The notes beneath the pieces are model-generated. The model saw only the letters and a list, made by a program, of their open reading frames with translations, was not told where the DNA came from and ran no database searches. Of a stretch of 64,000 nucleotides of DNA, positions 38,854 through 49,144 are shown piece by piece; positions within the stretch are counted from its first letter, which is position 1, and every line of letters begins with the position of its first letter. The translations under genes were made by a program, and so were the position numbers. The stretch lies in contig CAMECH010000009.1 of the NCBI GenBank assembly GCA_945913015.1, positions 1 through 64,000 on the forward strand, given 5' to 3'. The stretch comes from an uncultured Bacteroides sp. GTDB lineage: Bacteria > Bacillota > Clostridia > Lachnospirales > Lachnospiraceae.

Positions 38854-41253
38854 TTAATTTTCCCAAAAGCGCCTTGCCAGTTCCCCTGCCTGAAAAAGAG
38901 CCGTTTCCTTATAATTATTCCATTCTCTCGGAAAAATGCTTCTGTATTCATTCTTCAGGAATCGTTCATCAAGCAGCGCAATTATGCCTCTGTCTTTTTC
39001 AGTCCTGATTACCCTGCCGGCAGCCTGCATGACTTTATTCATCCCCGGATACACATATGCATAGTCAAATCCGTTCTTGCCCGTTTCGTCAAAATATGTC
39101 TGCAGTATTTTCTGCTCCGTGCACACCATAGGAAGTCCCGCACCTACGATAATCGCACCGATGAGCTGCTCATTCTTAAGGTCGATTCCTTCCGAGAATA
39201 TTCCTCCCATCACGCAGAACCCTGTAACATGCTCCCCTTCTGCACCGTCTGCAAATCTTGCAAGGAATTCCTCTCTTTGCACCTCATTCATTGACATATC
39301 CTGACAGATTATATTCCGGGCGCACTCTTCATTCAGCTCTTTACTTTCAAGCATTTTGCAGATAACTTCGTAAACAGACTGCATAAAGCCGTATGACGGA
39401 AAAAACACCATATAATTTCCGGCTCTGGCGCCCGTAACCTCAAATATATATTTTGCGATTTTTTTATACTCTGCCTCATTACGCCTTGTATATCTGCTGC
39501 TGACATCACGTCCTATAAGTATCTCACGGTTATTGACATCAAACGATGAATGTGCATACACGGCAATCTCATCCGGATTACCGGTAAGCATTTCCTTAAA
39601 ATACTGTACGGGCAGAAGCGTTGCCGAGAAAAATATTGTCGATATTCCCTGCTCTGTACACATTTTCAGGTTATCTGACGGGTCCACGCAGAAAAGGCGC
39701 AGATAAAAATTACCATCCCTGTCATGTTCTGTATATATAACATATTTTTCAGTCAGCAAATCATGCATATTAAGAAAATGTCTGATTTTCAGAAAGAACT
39801 CCATTATCCTCTCAGCATGTTCAAACTTTTTGTTCCTGTCCATGAATTTCTGTATAAGTGAATACACTCTTTCAAGGTGCATGGAAAATCCCGACACGCC
39901 CGTAAGCACCTGATAGTCCTCGCACTCACGCTTAAATCCAAGCATATCCTTATTACATCTTTCGAGTGCCGCATAAAGCTTCTTGTCAATATCCTTAACC
40001 AGCTTTTTTACCGCAAGAAAGTCCTCTTTTACAAGCGTTGCGCTGTACATTGAGCGGCCTCTGTCAACGAGGTTGTGAGCCTCATCAACAAGGAATAAAA
40101 AGCTCCCTTTACTGCCGTCTGCAAAAAATCTTTTCAATCTCACATTCGGGTCAAATACATAATTATAGTCGCATATAATTCCGTCACACCACGTTGATAT
40201 GTCGAGTGACAGTTCAAACGGGCACACCTCATGTTTTTTTGCATACTCAAGCACAACATCCCTGCTGATTGCCGTTTCATGTGTAATCACATCATAGACA
40301 GCATCATTAACACGGTCAAAGTGCCCTTTTGCGTAAGGACATCCGTCAGGATTGCAGTCGCGTTCATCAAGAATACATATTTTGTCGCGTGCCGTAAGTG
40401 TAACCGTCCTGAAATGAAGTCCGTTGTTCCTTAAAATTCCATAAGTTTCTTCCGCTACTGTCCTTGTAATCGTCTTTGCCGTAAGGTAAAAAATTTTATC
40501 AGCAATCCCTTCCCCCACCGCCATGACAGCCGGATATATTGTTGATATAGTCTTGCCTGTTCCGGTAGGTGCCTGAATATACAGATTTTTGCCTGCCTGA
40601 CAGCTTCTGTATACACTCGCCGCAAGCTCCTTCTGCCCTTTTCTGTACTGAAATGGGAATTTAAGCCCCTTGATTGAATCTGTACGTATCATCTGCTGTT
40701 CAAATACGAAGTCCGTCCATTTTGAAAAACTGCCTATAAGCTCAACAAACCAGTCCCCAAGCTCTTCCATAAGAAATTCTTCATAGAAATATTTGATTTT
40801 TTCATCATCAATACTGCAGTATGTCATCCTGATCCTTATACGCTCAAGGCGTTCCCGAGTTCCGTATATATATGCATAGCACATGGCCTGCGCCTTATGG
40901 ACATACACAGGCTCTTCTATCCTGTTCACATTCCCCGTGACTGTTTTAATCTCATCAATGCATACATCCGGGTTATCTTCGCTTCCTTCTGTAATTATTC
41001 CGTCAGCCCGTCCTTCAAGCGTAATCGTATAAGAACATTCCTTTTCTACCAGCACATCTGCCTTGAGTGCAACCTCCGCCGCATATTCCGAGCCCATTCT
41101 TTTTTGTATTGCGCGGTGTATCCTTGCACCTTCCTGCATCCTTGCGACATCAGATGAAGAGCTGACACGGTTATCTATATCACCGCTGCTGTATATAAAT
41201 TCAACAAGATTTCTCACCGAAATCCTGATAGTCCGGTCCTTAATTATATACAT
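38854..41253 (-). CDS. XPD/DinG-type Fe-S helicase with N-terminal PD-(D/E)XK nuclease-like domain
   Basis: APTGTGKTIST, VDEAHN; CxnC Fe-S region CILDERDCNPDGCPYA...CPFEL; N-terminal GRADGI...CIDEIKT. ORF track start at 41379 reads through a repeat; MYIIKDRTIRI chosen as start. Confidence 0.88.
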   Translation of the reverse strand: MYIIKDRTIRISVRNLVEFIYSSGDIDNRVSSSSDVARMQEGARIHRAIQKRMGSEYAAEVALKADVLVEKECSYTITLEGRADGIITEGSEDNPDVCIDEIKTVTGNVNRIEEPVYVHKAQAMCYAYIYGTRERLERIRIRMTYCSIDDEKIKYFYEEFLMEELGDWFVELIGSFSKWTDFVFEQQMIRTDSIKGLKFPFQYRKGQKELAASVYRSCQAGKNLYIQAPTGTGKTISTIYPAVMAVGEGIADKIFYLTAKTITRTVAEETYGILRNNGLHFRTVTLTARDKICILDERDCNPDGCPYAKGHFDRVNDAVYDVITHETAISRDVVLEYAKKHEVCPFELSLDISTWCDGIICDYNYVFDPNVRLKRFFADGSKGSFLFLVDEAHNLVDRGRSMYSATLVKEDFLAVKKLVKDIDKKLYAALERCNKDMLGFKRECEDYQVLTGVSGFSMHLERVYSLIQKFMDRNKKFEHAERIMEFFLKIRHFLNMHDLLTEKYVIYTEHDRDGNFYLRLFCVDPSDNLKMCTEQGISTIFFSATLLPVQYFKEMLTGNPDEIAVYAHSSFDVNNREILIGRDVSSRYTRRNEAEYKKIAKYIFEVTGARAGNYMVFFPSYGFMQSVYEVICKMLESKELNEECARNIICQDMSMNEVQREEFLARFADGAEGEHVTGFCVMGGIFSEGIDLKNEQLIGAIIVGAGLPMVCTEQKILQTYFDETGKNGFDYAYVYPGMNKVMQAAGRVIRTEKDRGIIALLDERFLKNEYRSIFPREWNNYKETALFQAGELARRFWEN

Positions 41254-41415
41254 ACCAATCCCCATTCCGCAGACGCTTTGGCGTCGGAGGAATCGCGAGC
41301 CAAATATCAGATTTGGCTCTGCGATAATGGCTTGTTTGTGGCGCCTGCGGCACAAACAGCCGTGTGAAAAATATGCCATCGGGCATATTTTTCACACTAA
41401 TCTCCATTCCGCAGA
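41254..41415. repeat. multi-hairpin intergenic repeat element flanked by direct repeats of AC(C/T)AATC(C/T)CCATTCCGCAGA
   Basis: Four stem-loops: 41272-41285, 41293-41324, 41333-41358, 41362-41397 (perfect 16-bp stem, ATCG loop). Confidence 0.88.
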
Positions 41416-41417
41416 TA

Positions 41418-41711
41418 CTAATATTCTTTCGGTTCCCACTCCCTTTTGGCAAACTGCTCATTAAGCCACTGTATTGCCGCAAGCCTGCCTTCCTCTGAAG
41501 CTTCAAACTCAGACGATATTTTGTCTTCGTCCGGCACATACGGATATGCATAAGGCCCTGCCCACGCACAGACATTCAGCTTAAAATCGGGCTTTTCGCC
41601 GGTGCGCCATATCCTGTAACGCATATTTTCAAACGCTCCCGTGTAAATCCCCTTATATGCAAAAAAATTGTACGGTAAAATATCCTTATCCTCTATCATG
41701 CTGATTATCAT
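41418..41711 (-). CDS. conserved hypothetical protein, 97 aa
   Basis: Clean ORF in tight cluster; no family recognised. Confidence 0.65.
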   Translation of the reverse strand: MIISMIEDKDILPYNFFAYKGIYTGAFENMRYRIWRTGEKPDFKLNVCAWAGPYAYPYVPDEDKISSEFEASEEGRLAAIQWLNEQFAKREWEPKEY

Positions 41712-41742
41712 CCCTTTTCACACTAATTTCCATTCCGCAACG

Positions 41743-42519
41743 TCATTTTTCGCTGACATCGTAAAGATATGCATTTCCTTTTTTTCCTACACGCTTTACA
41801 GCCCCGACATAGCAAAGAATATTGAGCACCTGCCTTGCGGTGTCAGTACCGATATGCGCTGCCTTTGCAAATTCCTTTGAATCAAACACATCCTGCAGCT
41901 CATACGGCACGAACTGAAGATAATCCTCCGGCTGTTCTATAACCACTTCCTCGCGTATCCCGACAGGAATCCTGTCATATCTTGTTGAGCCGCGTTTGCG
42001 TGTCTGGTTCCAGCCGTTAAGCAGTCTGTATTCCTCAACATCCATAAGTACAATTCTGATATGAAGATTAGGATTTTTCAAAAAATCCTTTATCTTATAA
42101 AGCTCGTAAAATGCATAATACGAATTCCACTGTTTCGGTGCCTTGCGTCTGCCTGTCTCCTCCCCCGTTGCCGGGTCTATCCATGATATCCACTTACAGC
42201 AAGGCATCGGATATACTACCGTTACCGGATAGAGATTTAAAAACACCGCCAGCTTTGAGCGCAGCTTATTAAAATTAGCAGTCTGTATTTCGATAATTCC
42301 CGTATCGTTACATATATCTGCAACGTACCCTTCCAGTGCCACCTCATGAAAATCCCTGCATGGTTCATACATTGCTTTCAGAACCGCATGCACAGTTTTC
42401 TCACCAAGCGTACCTATACCGCATTTTACGTGTTCTTTCCCTATAACCTCATCGCATGCGGTTTTAAACTCATCTTCTTTTATATATTTTACAGGCTCCT
42501 GCTTTTTCTTTGTTCCCAT
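41743..42519 (-). CDS. hypothetical protein: possible PD-(D/E)XK-like core plus C-terminal winged helix
   Basis: EGYVADICNDTGIIEIQTANFNKLRSKL; C-terminal DSKEFAKAAHIGTDTARQVLNILCYVGAVKRVGKKGNAYLYDV. Confidence 0.6.
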   Translation of the reverse strand: MGTKKKQEPVKYIKEDEFKTACDEVIGKEHVKCGIGTLGEKTVHAVLKAMYEPCRDFHEVALEGYVADICNDTGIIEIQTANFNKLRSKLAVFLNLYPVTVVYPMPCCKWISWIDPATGEETGRRKAPKQWNSYYAFYELYKIKDFLKNPNLHIRIVLMDVEEYRLLNGWNQTRKRGSTRYDRIPVGIREEVVIEQPEDYLQFVPYELQDVFDSKEFAKAAHIGTDTARQVLNILCYVGAVKRVGKKGNAYLYDVSEK

Positions 42520-42588
42520 AGAATCATCTTTCTTTGCACAACAATATCATTAATTTTATCACAGCTGTTAATATTACTCAACAAAATA

Positions 42589-42655
42589 TAATACAGCTTC
42601 TGCGCGGACAGGCGTCACTCACCGGCAACATCCCGTTCACACAAAAGCTGTATTA
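42589..42655. other. inverted repeat with long structured loop downstream of gltD
   Basis: taatacagctt (42589-42599) pairs perfectly with aagctgtatta (42645-42655). Confidence 0.6.
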
Positions 42656-42683
42656 CCAAATACTATTAATGATATTGATATTA

Positions 42684-44168
42684 TTAAAGATTTGTATATC
42701 CCATAAGGTATTCGTCAACCTCTCTTGCAGCATCACGTCCTTCTCTTATCGCCCATACAACAAGAGACTGTCCGCGGTGCATATCTCCTGCGACAAACAC
42801 CTTATCAACATTAGTTGCAAATTTGCCTGCTGCTGTCTTTACATTGGTTCTTTCGTTAAGTTCAACGCCAAATGCTTCCGTGACATAGCTCTGCGCACCG
42901 AGGAAACCTGCCGCAATCAGTACAAGTTCACAGTCAACCTCATACTCACTGCCTTCAACCTCAGCCATCATCATTCTGCCTGTTTTCTCATCTTTCTTCG
43001 GTTCAAGTTTAACAAGCTTAACCTTACAAAGATTACCTTTCTTATCCTTAATAAACTCCTTAACCGTAGTCTGGTATACGCGAGGGTCATCTCCGAATAC
43101 CGCAATTGCCTCCTCCTGACCATAGTCAGTTTTAAGCACCTTAGGCCACTGTGGCCACGGATTGTCAGGAAGTCTGTCTACAGGAGGCTTTGGCATCATC
43201 TCAAGCTGCATTATTGATTTACATCCGTGACGTATTGATGTACCTACACAGTCATTGCCCGTATCACCGCCGCCTATGACAATTACATTCTTTCCCTTTG
43301 CAGAAATGTAGTTGCCGTCCTTTAATCCTGAATCCAGCAGACTCTTGGTTGTTGCTTTCAGGAAATCAACCGCAAAGTAAATTCCGTTGGCATCTCTTCC
43401 CGGAGCCTTAATATCTCTGGGATTAGAAGCACCGCAAGCCAGCACAACACAGTCATACTCACTCATAATCTTCTTAGCCTTAACATTTTCGCCTACATTT
43501 GCATCAGTAATAAATGTTACGCCTTCGGCTTTCATGACATCAATCTTGCGGTCAATAATGTGCTTTTCCAGCTTCATATTCGGAATTCCGTATCTAAGAA
43601 GACCTCCTACACGGTCTGAGCGCTCATAAACCGTAACCAGATGACCTCTGCGGTTGAGCTGGTCAGCCACTGCAAGTCCCGAAGGACCCGAGCCGATTAC
43701 CGCAATCTTTTTATCTGTTCTCACTTTAGGAGGGTTAGGTGCTGCCCACCCCTCCTCGTAAGCCTTTTCTATAATTGCCTTTTCATTTTCCTTAGTGCAG
43801 ACAGCTTCACCATTTAATCCGCATGTGCAGGCTTTTTCGCAAAGCGCAGGACATACACGGCTTGTAAATTCAGGAAAATTGCTTGTTTTGTGCAGTCGGT
43901 TATACGCCTGCTGCCAGTTGCCGTTATATAACAAATCATTCCATTCAGGGATAAGGTTATTCAGAGGACACCCTGAAGCCATTCCCTTAATCATCATTCC
44001 CGCCTGACAGAACGGCACACCGCAGTCCATACAGCGGGCCGCCTGCGTCTTCTGTTTTTCCAAAGAAAGCTGCACATGAAATTCATTAAAATTTTTAATA
44101 CGCTCCTTTGGCTTTACAGCTGTACTTTCTTCACGTTCATATTCCATAAATCCGGTTGCTTTTCCCAT
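42684..44168 (-). CDS. gltD: glutamate synthase small subunit
   Basis: CxxCGVPFC cluster, [30 protein letters not shown]; start [12 protein letters not shown] preferred over ORF-track 44201. Confidence 0.95.
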   Translation of the reverse strand: MGKATGFMEYEREESTAVKPKERIKNFNEFHVQLSLEKQKTQAARCMDCGVPFCQAGMMIKGMASGCPLNNLIPEWNDLLYNGNWQQAYNRLHKTSNFPEFTSRVCPALCEKACTCGLNGEAVCTKENEKAIIEKAYEEGWAAPNPPKVRTDKKIAVIGSGPSGLAVADQLNRRGHLVTVYERSDRVGGLLRYGIPNMKLEKHIIDRKIDVMKAEGVTFITDANVGENVKAKKIMSEYDCVVLACGASNPRDIKAPGRDANGIYFAVDFLKATTKSLLDSGLKDGNYISAKGKNVIVIGGGDTGNDCVGTSIRHGCKSIMQLEMMPKPPVDRLPDNPWPQWPKVLKTDYGQEEAIAVFGDDPRVYQTTVKEFIKDKKGNLCKVKLVKLEPKKDEKTGRMMMAEVEGSEYEVDCELVLIAAGFLGAQSYVTEAFGVELNERTNVKTAAGKFATNVDKVFVAGDMHRGQSLVVWAIREGRDAAREVDEYLMGYTNL

Positions 44169-44197
44169 CTCGTCTCTCCTTTCATGTCCTGACGCAA

Positions 44198-47100
44198 TCA
44201 CGCCTTATTCTGTATTGCATAGAAAGCTTCAATCTGAGCCTGTTCACTGCTTAAGCCCTTCTCTTCCATCTGAATGATTGTGTTCATCATATTCTTGTAG
44301 TCATATGGCACAATCTTCTTGAATTTTGGAAGATATTCACCGAAGTTATCAAGAATTTCCTTACCCTTCTTTGAATTGGTATAAGCAACATGCTCTGTAA
44401 TAATTTCTTTCAGCTCCTGAACATCATATTTGTCCGTTACAGTTTCTGAAGAAACGAGCTGCTTGTTAAGCTTTGTATAAAGCTTTGAATCCTCATCAAG
44501 TACGTAAGCAACACCACCGCTCATGCCGGCCGCAAAGTTCTTTCCTGTCTTACCAAGCACAACGACACGTCCGCCTGTCATATATTCGCATCCGTGGTCA
44601 CCAACGCCTTCAACTACTGCCGTAGCGCCGGAATTACGTACACAGAATCTCTCACCGGCAACGCCGTTTACAAATGCCTTACCGCTTGTTGCTCCATACA
44701 GTGCAACATTACCGATAATAATATTTTCATCTTCTTTAAAGGTTGTTCCCGTCGGAGGATAAACAACAAGTTTTCCACCTGACAGTCCCTTACCGAAGTA
44801 GTCGTTACTGTCGCCTACAAGTTCAAGTGTAAGTCCCTTAGGAATAAATGCACCAAAGCTCTGTCCGCCTGCGCCATTACACTTTACGGTAAATGTGTCT
44901 TCCTCAAGCGTATCTGCATAGCGTCTTGTGATTTCTGCTCCGAACAGGGTTCCTACAGTACGGTCTGTATTGTGGACATCAATTTCAATACTTCTCTTCT
45001 GTCCGCTCTCAAGTGCAGGTCCCAGTTTCTTAAGAAGTATCTTCTCGTCTACTGTCTTCTCAAGCTCAAAGTCATAAACCTTCTTATGGTTGTAATCCAT
45101 CTTGCCACCTTCCTTGATATATGGATTATCAAGGATTCTTGACATATCAATGCGGTTTGCACGGCCTGATTCAGGTACATCTCTTCTAACAAGGAGGTCT
45201 GTTCTTCCAACGAGCTCATCAACCGTTCTGATACCGAGCTGTGCCATGTATTCTCTGAGTTCCTGTGCGATAAATTTCATAAAATTAACAACATACTCAG
45301 GCTTTCCTGCAAACTTTTTGCGAAGCTCAGGATTCTGTGTTGCAATTCCGACAGGACATGTATCCTTATTACATACTCTCATCATTACACAGCCCATCGT
45401 TACCAGCGGAGCTGTAGCAAATCCGAATTCCTCTGCGCCAAGCATTGCTGCAATCGCAACATCACGGCCTGTCATGAGTTTACCGTCAGTCTCTATTACT
45501 ACCTTATTGCGAAGTCCGTTCATTATAAGCGTCTGATGTGTCTCCGCAAGTCCAAGCTCCCACGGAAGACCTGCATTATGGATTGAACCCCTCGGCGCAG
45601 CACCTGTACCGCCATCATAGCCGGAAACAAGAATTACCTGTGCACCTGCTTTCGCAACACCGGCAGCGACCGTTCCGACACCGGCTTCTGATACAAGCTT
45701 TACTGAAATTCTTGCATCTTTATTGGCATTCTTCAAATCGTAGATAAGCTGTGCAAGGTCTTCGATTGAATAAATGTCATGATGAGGCGGCGGTGATATA
45801 AGGCTAACACCCGGAGTTGAAAGTCTTGTCTTGGCAATCCACGGATATACCTTATTACCCGGAAGATGTCCGCCTTCACCCGGTTTAGCTCCCTGAGCCA
45901 TCTTAATCTGTATTTCTTTTGCACTTACAAGGTAACGTGATGTTACGCCAAAACGTCCTGATGCAACCTGCTTAATTGCTGAACAGCGGTTGAGCCCGTC
46001 AGGTCCTACCGTCAGACGTTCAATACTTTCTCCGCCTTCACCTGAGTTTGACTTGCCGTGAATCATATTCATCGCAATAGCCAGTGTCTCATGTGCTTCC
46101 TGTGAAATTGAACCGTAAGACATGGCACCTGTCTTAAATCTCTTCACAATAGAGTCAACACTTTCAACCTGCTCAATCGGAATACCCTTCTTAGGATATT
46201 TGAAATCAATCAGGCCCCTCAGATTCATTGCGCCCTGCTCTTTGTCAAGCAGTGATGTATACTCTTTAAATGTATCGTAATCACCTGTTCTTGTAGCAAG
46301 CTGAAGGAGATGTATAGTCTGAGGATTGTAAAGATGATCCTCCTTACCGCTTCTCATCTTGTGATTACCTGAGCTGTCAAGAGTAGTATCAACAGTCAGA
46401 TCAAGCGGATCAAAAGCCTTGTTGTGAAGATTTTCAATATCCTCTTCAATATCTTCAATGCTTATTCCTTCAATTCTGCTTACTGTTCCTGTAAAATATT
46501 TATCAACCACATCAGAATTAATACCGATTGCTTCAAAAATCTTTGCGCCCTGATATGACTGTATCGTAGAAATACCCATCTTTGAGGCAATCTTTACAAT
46601 ACCGCTTATAACTGCATGATTATAATCATCCACGGCAGCATAATAATCCTTGTCAAGCATCTTCATATCAATAAGCTCTTTGATGCTTTCCTGTGCAAGA
46701 TATGGATTAATTGCACTCGCACCATATCCAAGAAGCGTTGCAAAATGATGAACGTCTCTCGGCTCACCTGTCTCAAGGATAATTGAGACACTAGTTCTCT
46801 TCTTTGTTCTTACCAGATGCTGCTGCATAGCTGAAACAGCAAGCAGCGCAGGAATTGCAACATGGTTTTCATCAACCCCGCGGTCTGACAAAATGAGTAT
46901 ATTGGCTCCGTCTCTGTGCGCGCGGTCTGCTTCAAGACATATATGGTCAACTGCTCTCGGAAGAGGTGTTCCTTTATAATATATTGTAGGAATTACCGCA
47001 ACCTTAAATCCGTCAACATTCATATTCTTAATCTTCAGCAAATCAGTGCTTGTAAGAATAGGATTATTGACTCTGAGCATCTTACAGTTCTCAGCCTTCT

Positions 47101-48742
47101 CCTCAAGCAGATTTCCTGACTTTCCGAGAAATACCGTCGTAGAAGTTACAACTGCCTCACGGATTGCATCTATCGGCGGATTTGTAACCTGTGCAAATAA
47201 CTGTTTAAAATAATTGAACAGCGGCTGGTGACGGTTTGACAGGACAGCAAGCGGTGTATCAATACCCATTGCACCAATCTGTTCCGAACCATTCTGTGCC
47301 ATAGGAAGAATCGTCTGCCTGAAGTCTTCATATGTATAGCCAAATGCCTTCTGAAGCCTTGCTCTCTCTTCCTTTGTAAACTCAGGAACTCTCTTGTTAG
47401 GAATCTTCAAGTCATGAAGATGTACAAGATTACTGTCAAGCCATTCTCCATAAGGCTGTTTCTTTGAATAGTAATCCTTGAGCTCATCATCATCTATAAT
47501 CTCGCCTTTTACCGTATCAACAAGAAGCATCTTGCCCGGACGGAGTCTTTCCTTAACCTTTATTCTTGTAGGGTCTATGTCAAGCACACCGACTTCAGAT
47601 GAAAGAATGACAAAGCCGTCATTGGTAATATAGTAGCGTGATGGACGAAGTCCGTTGCGGTCAAGCACTGCCCCCATTATATCGCCGTCAGAGAAAAGAA
47701 TTGACGCAGGTCCGTCCCACGGCTCCATCATTGTTGAATAATACTGATAGAAATCCTTCTTCTCCTGTGACATTGCATGATTGTGCACCCAAGGTTCAGG
47801 AATTGTAATCATTACTGCAAGCGGCAGCGGCATTCCGTTCATAACAAGGAACTCAAGTGTATTGTCGAGTCTTGCAGAGTCTGAACCGTTAGGATTTACA
47901 ACAGGAATAATCTTTGTCATGTCATCCTTAAGATATTCCGAAACCATTGATTCTTCACGTGAAAGCATACGGTCAGCATTTCCCTTAATCGTGTTGATTT
48001 CACCGTTATGTACAATAAATCTGTTCGGATGAGCGCGTTCCCAGCTCGGTTCCGTATTAGTTGAAAATCTTGAGTGAACCATTGCAATTGCGGATTCACA
48101 GTCTTCATCCCTCAAATCCTCAAAGAATGAGCGAAGCTGCCCTACAAGGAACATTCCCTTATATACTATTGTTCTGCTTGACATTGATACTACATAAGTA
48201 TTATCGCATGTCTGCTCAAATACTCTTCGTACAACATACAGCCTTCTGTCAAAAGGAAGACCTGTCTCAATATCCTTTGGTTTCTGCACAAATGCCTGAT
48301 AAATATTAGGCATACAGGCAACCGCTTTATGTCCGAGCACTTCAGGAGCTGTCGGTACCTTTCTCCATCCGAGGAACTTAAGATTTTCCTTCTCGGCAAT
48401 AATTTCAAACATTTTCATTGCCTGCTTCATCTTAAGCTCATCCTGTGGGAAGAAGAACATTCCGACACCATATTCCCTCTCATTGCCAAGCTCTATGCCA
48501 AGAGGCTTAACAGCTTTCTTAAAGAACTTATGTGGAATCTGCAAAAGAATACCTACACCGTCACCGGTTTTTCCCTCTGCATCCTTACCTGCCCTGTGTT
48601 CCAGATTCTCAACAATTCTAAGTGCATCAGATACTGTCTGGTGTGACTTAATTCCCTTAATGTTAACTATGGCACCGATACCACAGTTATCATGCTCAAA
48701 GCTGGAATCATACAGACCTTGATTTTCCATCCTGTTTTCCAT
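44198..48742 (-). CDS. gltB: glutamate synthase large subunit
   Basis: N-terminal Cys glutaminase (HDNCGIGAIVNIKG), FMN/3Fe-4S region (CVMMRVCNKDTCPVGIATQNPELR), GXGXG C-terminal domain. Confidence 0.97.
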   Translation of the reverse strand: MENRMENQGLYDSSFEHDNCGIGAIVNIKGIKSHQTVSDALRIVENLEHRAGKDAEGKTGDGVGILLQIPHKFFKKAVKPLGIELGNEREYGVGMFFFPQDELKMKQAMKMFEIIAEKENLKFLGWRKVPTAPEVLGHKAVACMPNIYQAFVQKPKDIETGLPFDRRLYVVRRVFEQTCDNTYVVSMSSRTIVYKGMFLVGQLRSFFEDLRDEDCESAIAMVHSRFSTNTEPSWERAHPNRFIVHNGEINTIKGNADRMLSREESMVSEYLKDDMTKIIPVVNPNGSDSARLDNTLEFLVMNGMPLPLAVMITIPEPWVHNHAMSQEKKDFYQYYSTMMEPWDGPASILFSDGDIMGAVLDRNGLRPSRYYITNDGFVILSSEVGVLDIDPTRIKVKERLRPGKMLLVDTVKGEIIDDDELKDYYSKKQPYGEWLDSNLVHLHDLKIPNKRVPEFTKEERARLQKAFGYTYEDFRQTILPMAQNGSEQIGAMGIDTPLAVLSNRHQPLFNYFKQLFAQVTNPPIDAIREAVVTSTTVFLGKSGNLLEEKAENCKMLRVNNPILTSTDLLKIKNMNVDGFKVAVIPTIYYKGTPLPRAVDHICLEADRAHRDGANILILSDRGVDENHVAIPALLAVSAMQQHLVRTKKRTSVSIILETGEPRDVHHFATLLGYGASAINPYLAQESIKELIDMKMLDKDYYAAVDDYNHAVISGIVKIASKMGISTIQSYQGAKIFEAIGINSDVVDKYFTGTVSRIEGISIEDIEEDIENLHNKAFDPLDLTVDTTLDSSGNHKMRSGKEDHLYNPQTIHLLQLATRTGDYDTFKEYTSLLDKEQGAMNLRGLIDFKYPKKGIPIEQVESVDSIVKRFKTGAMSYGSISQEAHETLAIAMNMIHGKSNSGEGGESIERLTVGPDGLNRCSAIKQVASGRFGVTSRYLVSAKEIQIKMAQGAKPGEGGHLPGNKVYPWIAKTRLSTPGVSLISPPPHHDIYSIEDLAQLIYDLKNANKDARISVKLVSEAGVGTVAAGVAKAGAQVILVSGYDGGTGAAPRGSIHNAGLPWELGLAETHQTLIMNGLRNKVVIETDGKLMTGRDVAIAAMLGAEEFGFATAPLVTMGCVMMRVCNKDTCPVGIATQNPELRKKFAGKPEYVVNFMKFIAQELREYMAQLGIRTVDELVGRTDLLVRRDVPESGRANRIDMSRILDNPYIKEGGKMDYNHKKVYDFELEKTVDEKILLKKLGPALESGQKRSIEIDVHNTDRTVGTLFGAEITRRYADTLEEDTFTVKCNGAGGQSFGAFIPKGLTLELVGDSNDYFGKGLSGGKLVVYPPTGTTFKEDENIIIGNVALYGATSGKAFVNGVAGERFCVRNSGATAVVEGVGDHGCEYMTGGRVVVLGKTGKNFAAGMSGGVAYVLDEDSKLYTKLNKQLVSSETVTDKYDVQELKEIITEHVAYTNSKKGKEILDNFGEYLPKFKKIVPYDYKNMMNTIIQMEEKGLSSEQAQIEAFYAIQNKA

Positions 48743-49067
48743 ATGTTTGTGTCATCCTTTCTGCAAAATGTCTCAAAAAAACTTGTAATTAATATACACC
48801 CTGATTATCAACTTTGTAAATAGTAAATCTTTCCGAATTGTCTAATAATTTGTCTTTTAATATATTTTATTTAAATATTCAGATTATTTTGATAATTTTT
48901 CTTGTCAAAGCCCTAGTTTCTAAACATTTATTGTATATTTTACCCCAAAAAGCGCATCCTATAATTTTAATTTTTTGTTGTTTTTTCTTATTTTTTTATA
49001 ATTGTGTCTAAATTGTTTCTGATTTTTATCTCAAAAATAACACCGCATTATTAATAACTAAAAAAAT

Positions 49068-49109
49068 AAAGGTACTACATTCTGTTTTACCAAAACGTAA
49101 TACCTTTTA
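49068..49109. terminator. possible rho-independent terminator
   Basis: aaaggtactac ... gtaataccttttattt, downstream of the lipid kinase gene. Confidence 0.5.
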
Positions 49110-49144
49110 TTTAATATTATTAATCAGTCAGTCTTAAAACTCCC

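Noticed and set aside
41240-41575. 111-aa ORF reading through the hairpin repeat, and the N-terminal 42 aa extension of the helicase ORF
   Set aside because: Open frames appear to be by-products of the repeat; the helicase has a better start (MYIIKD) with GGGGATTGGT upstream
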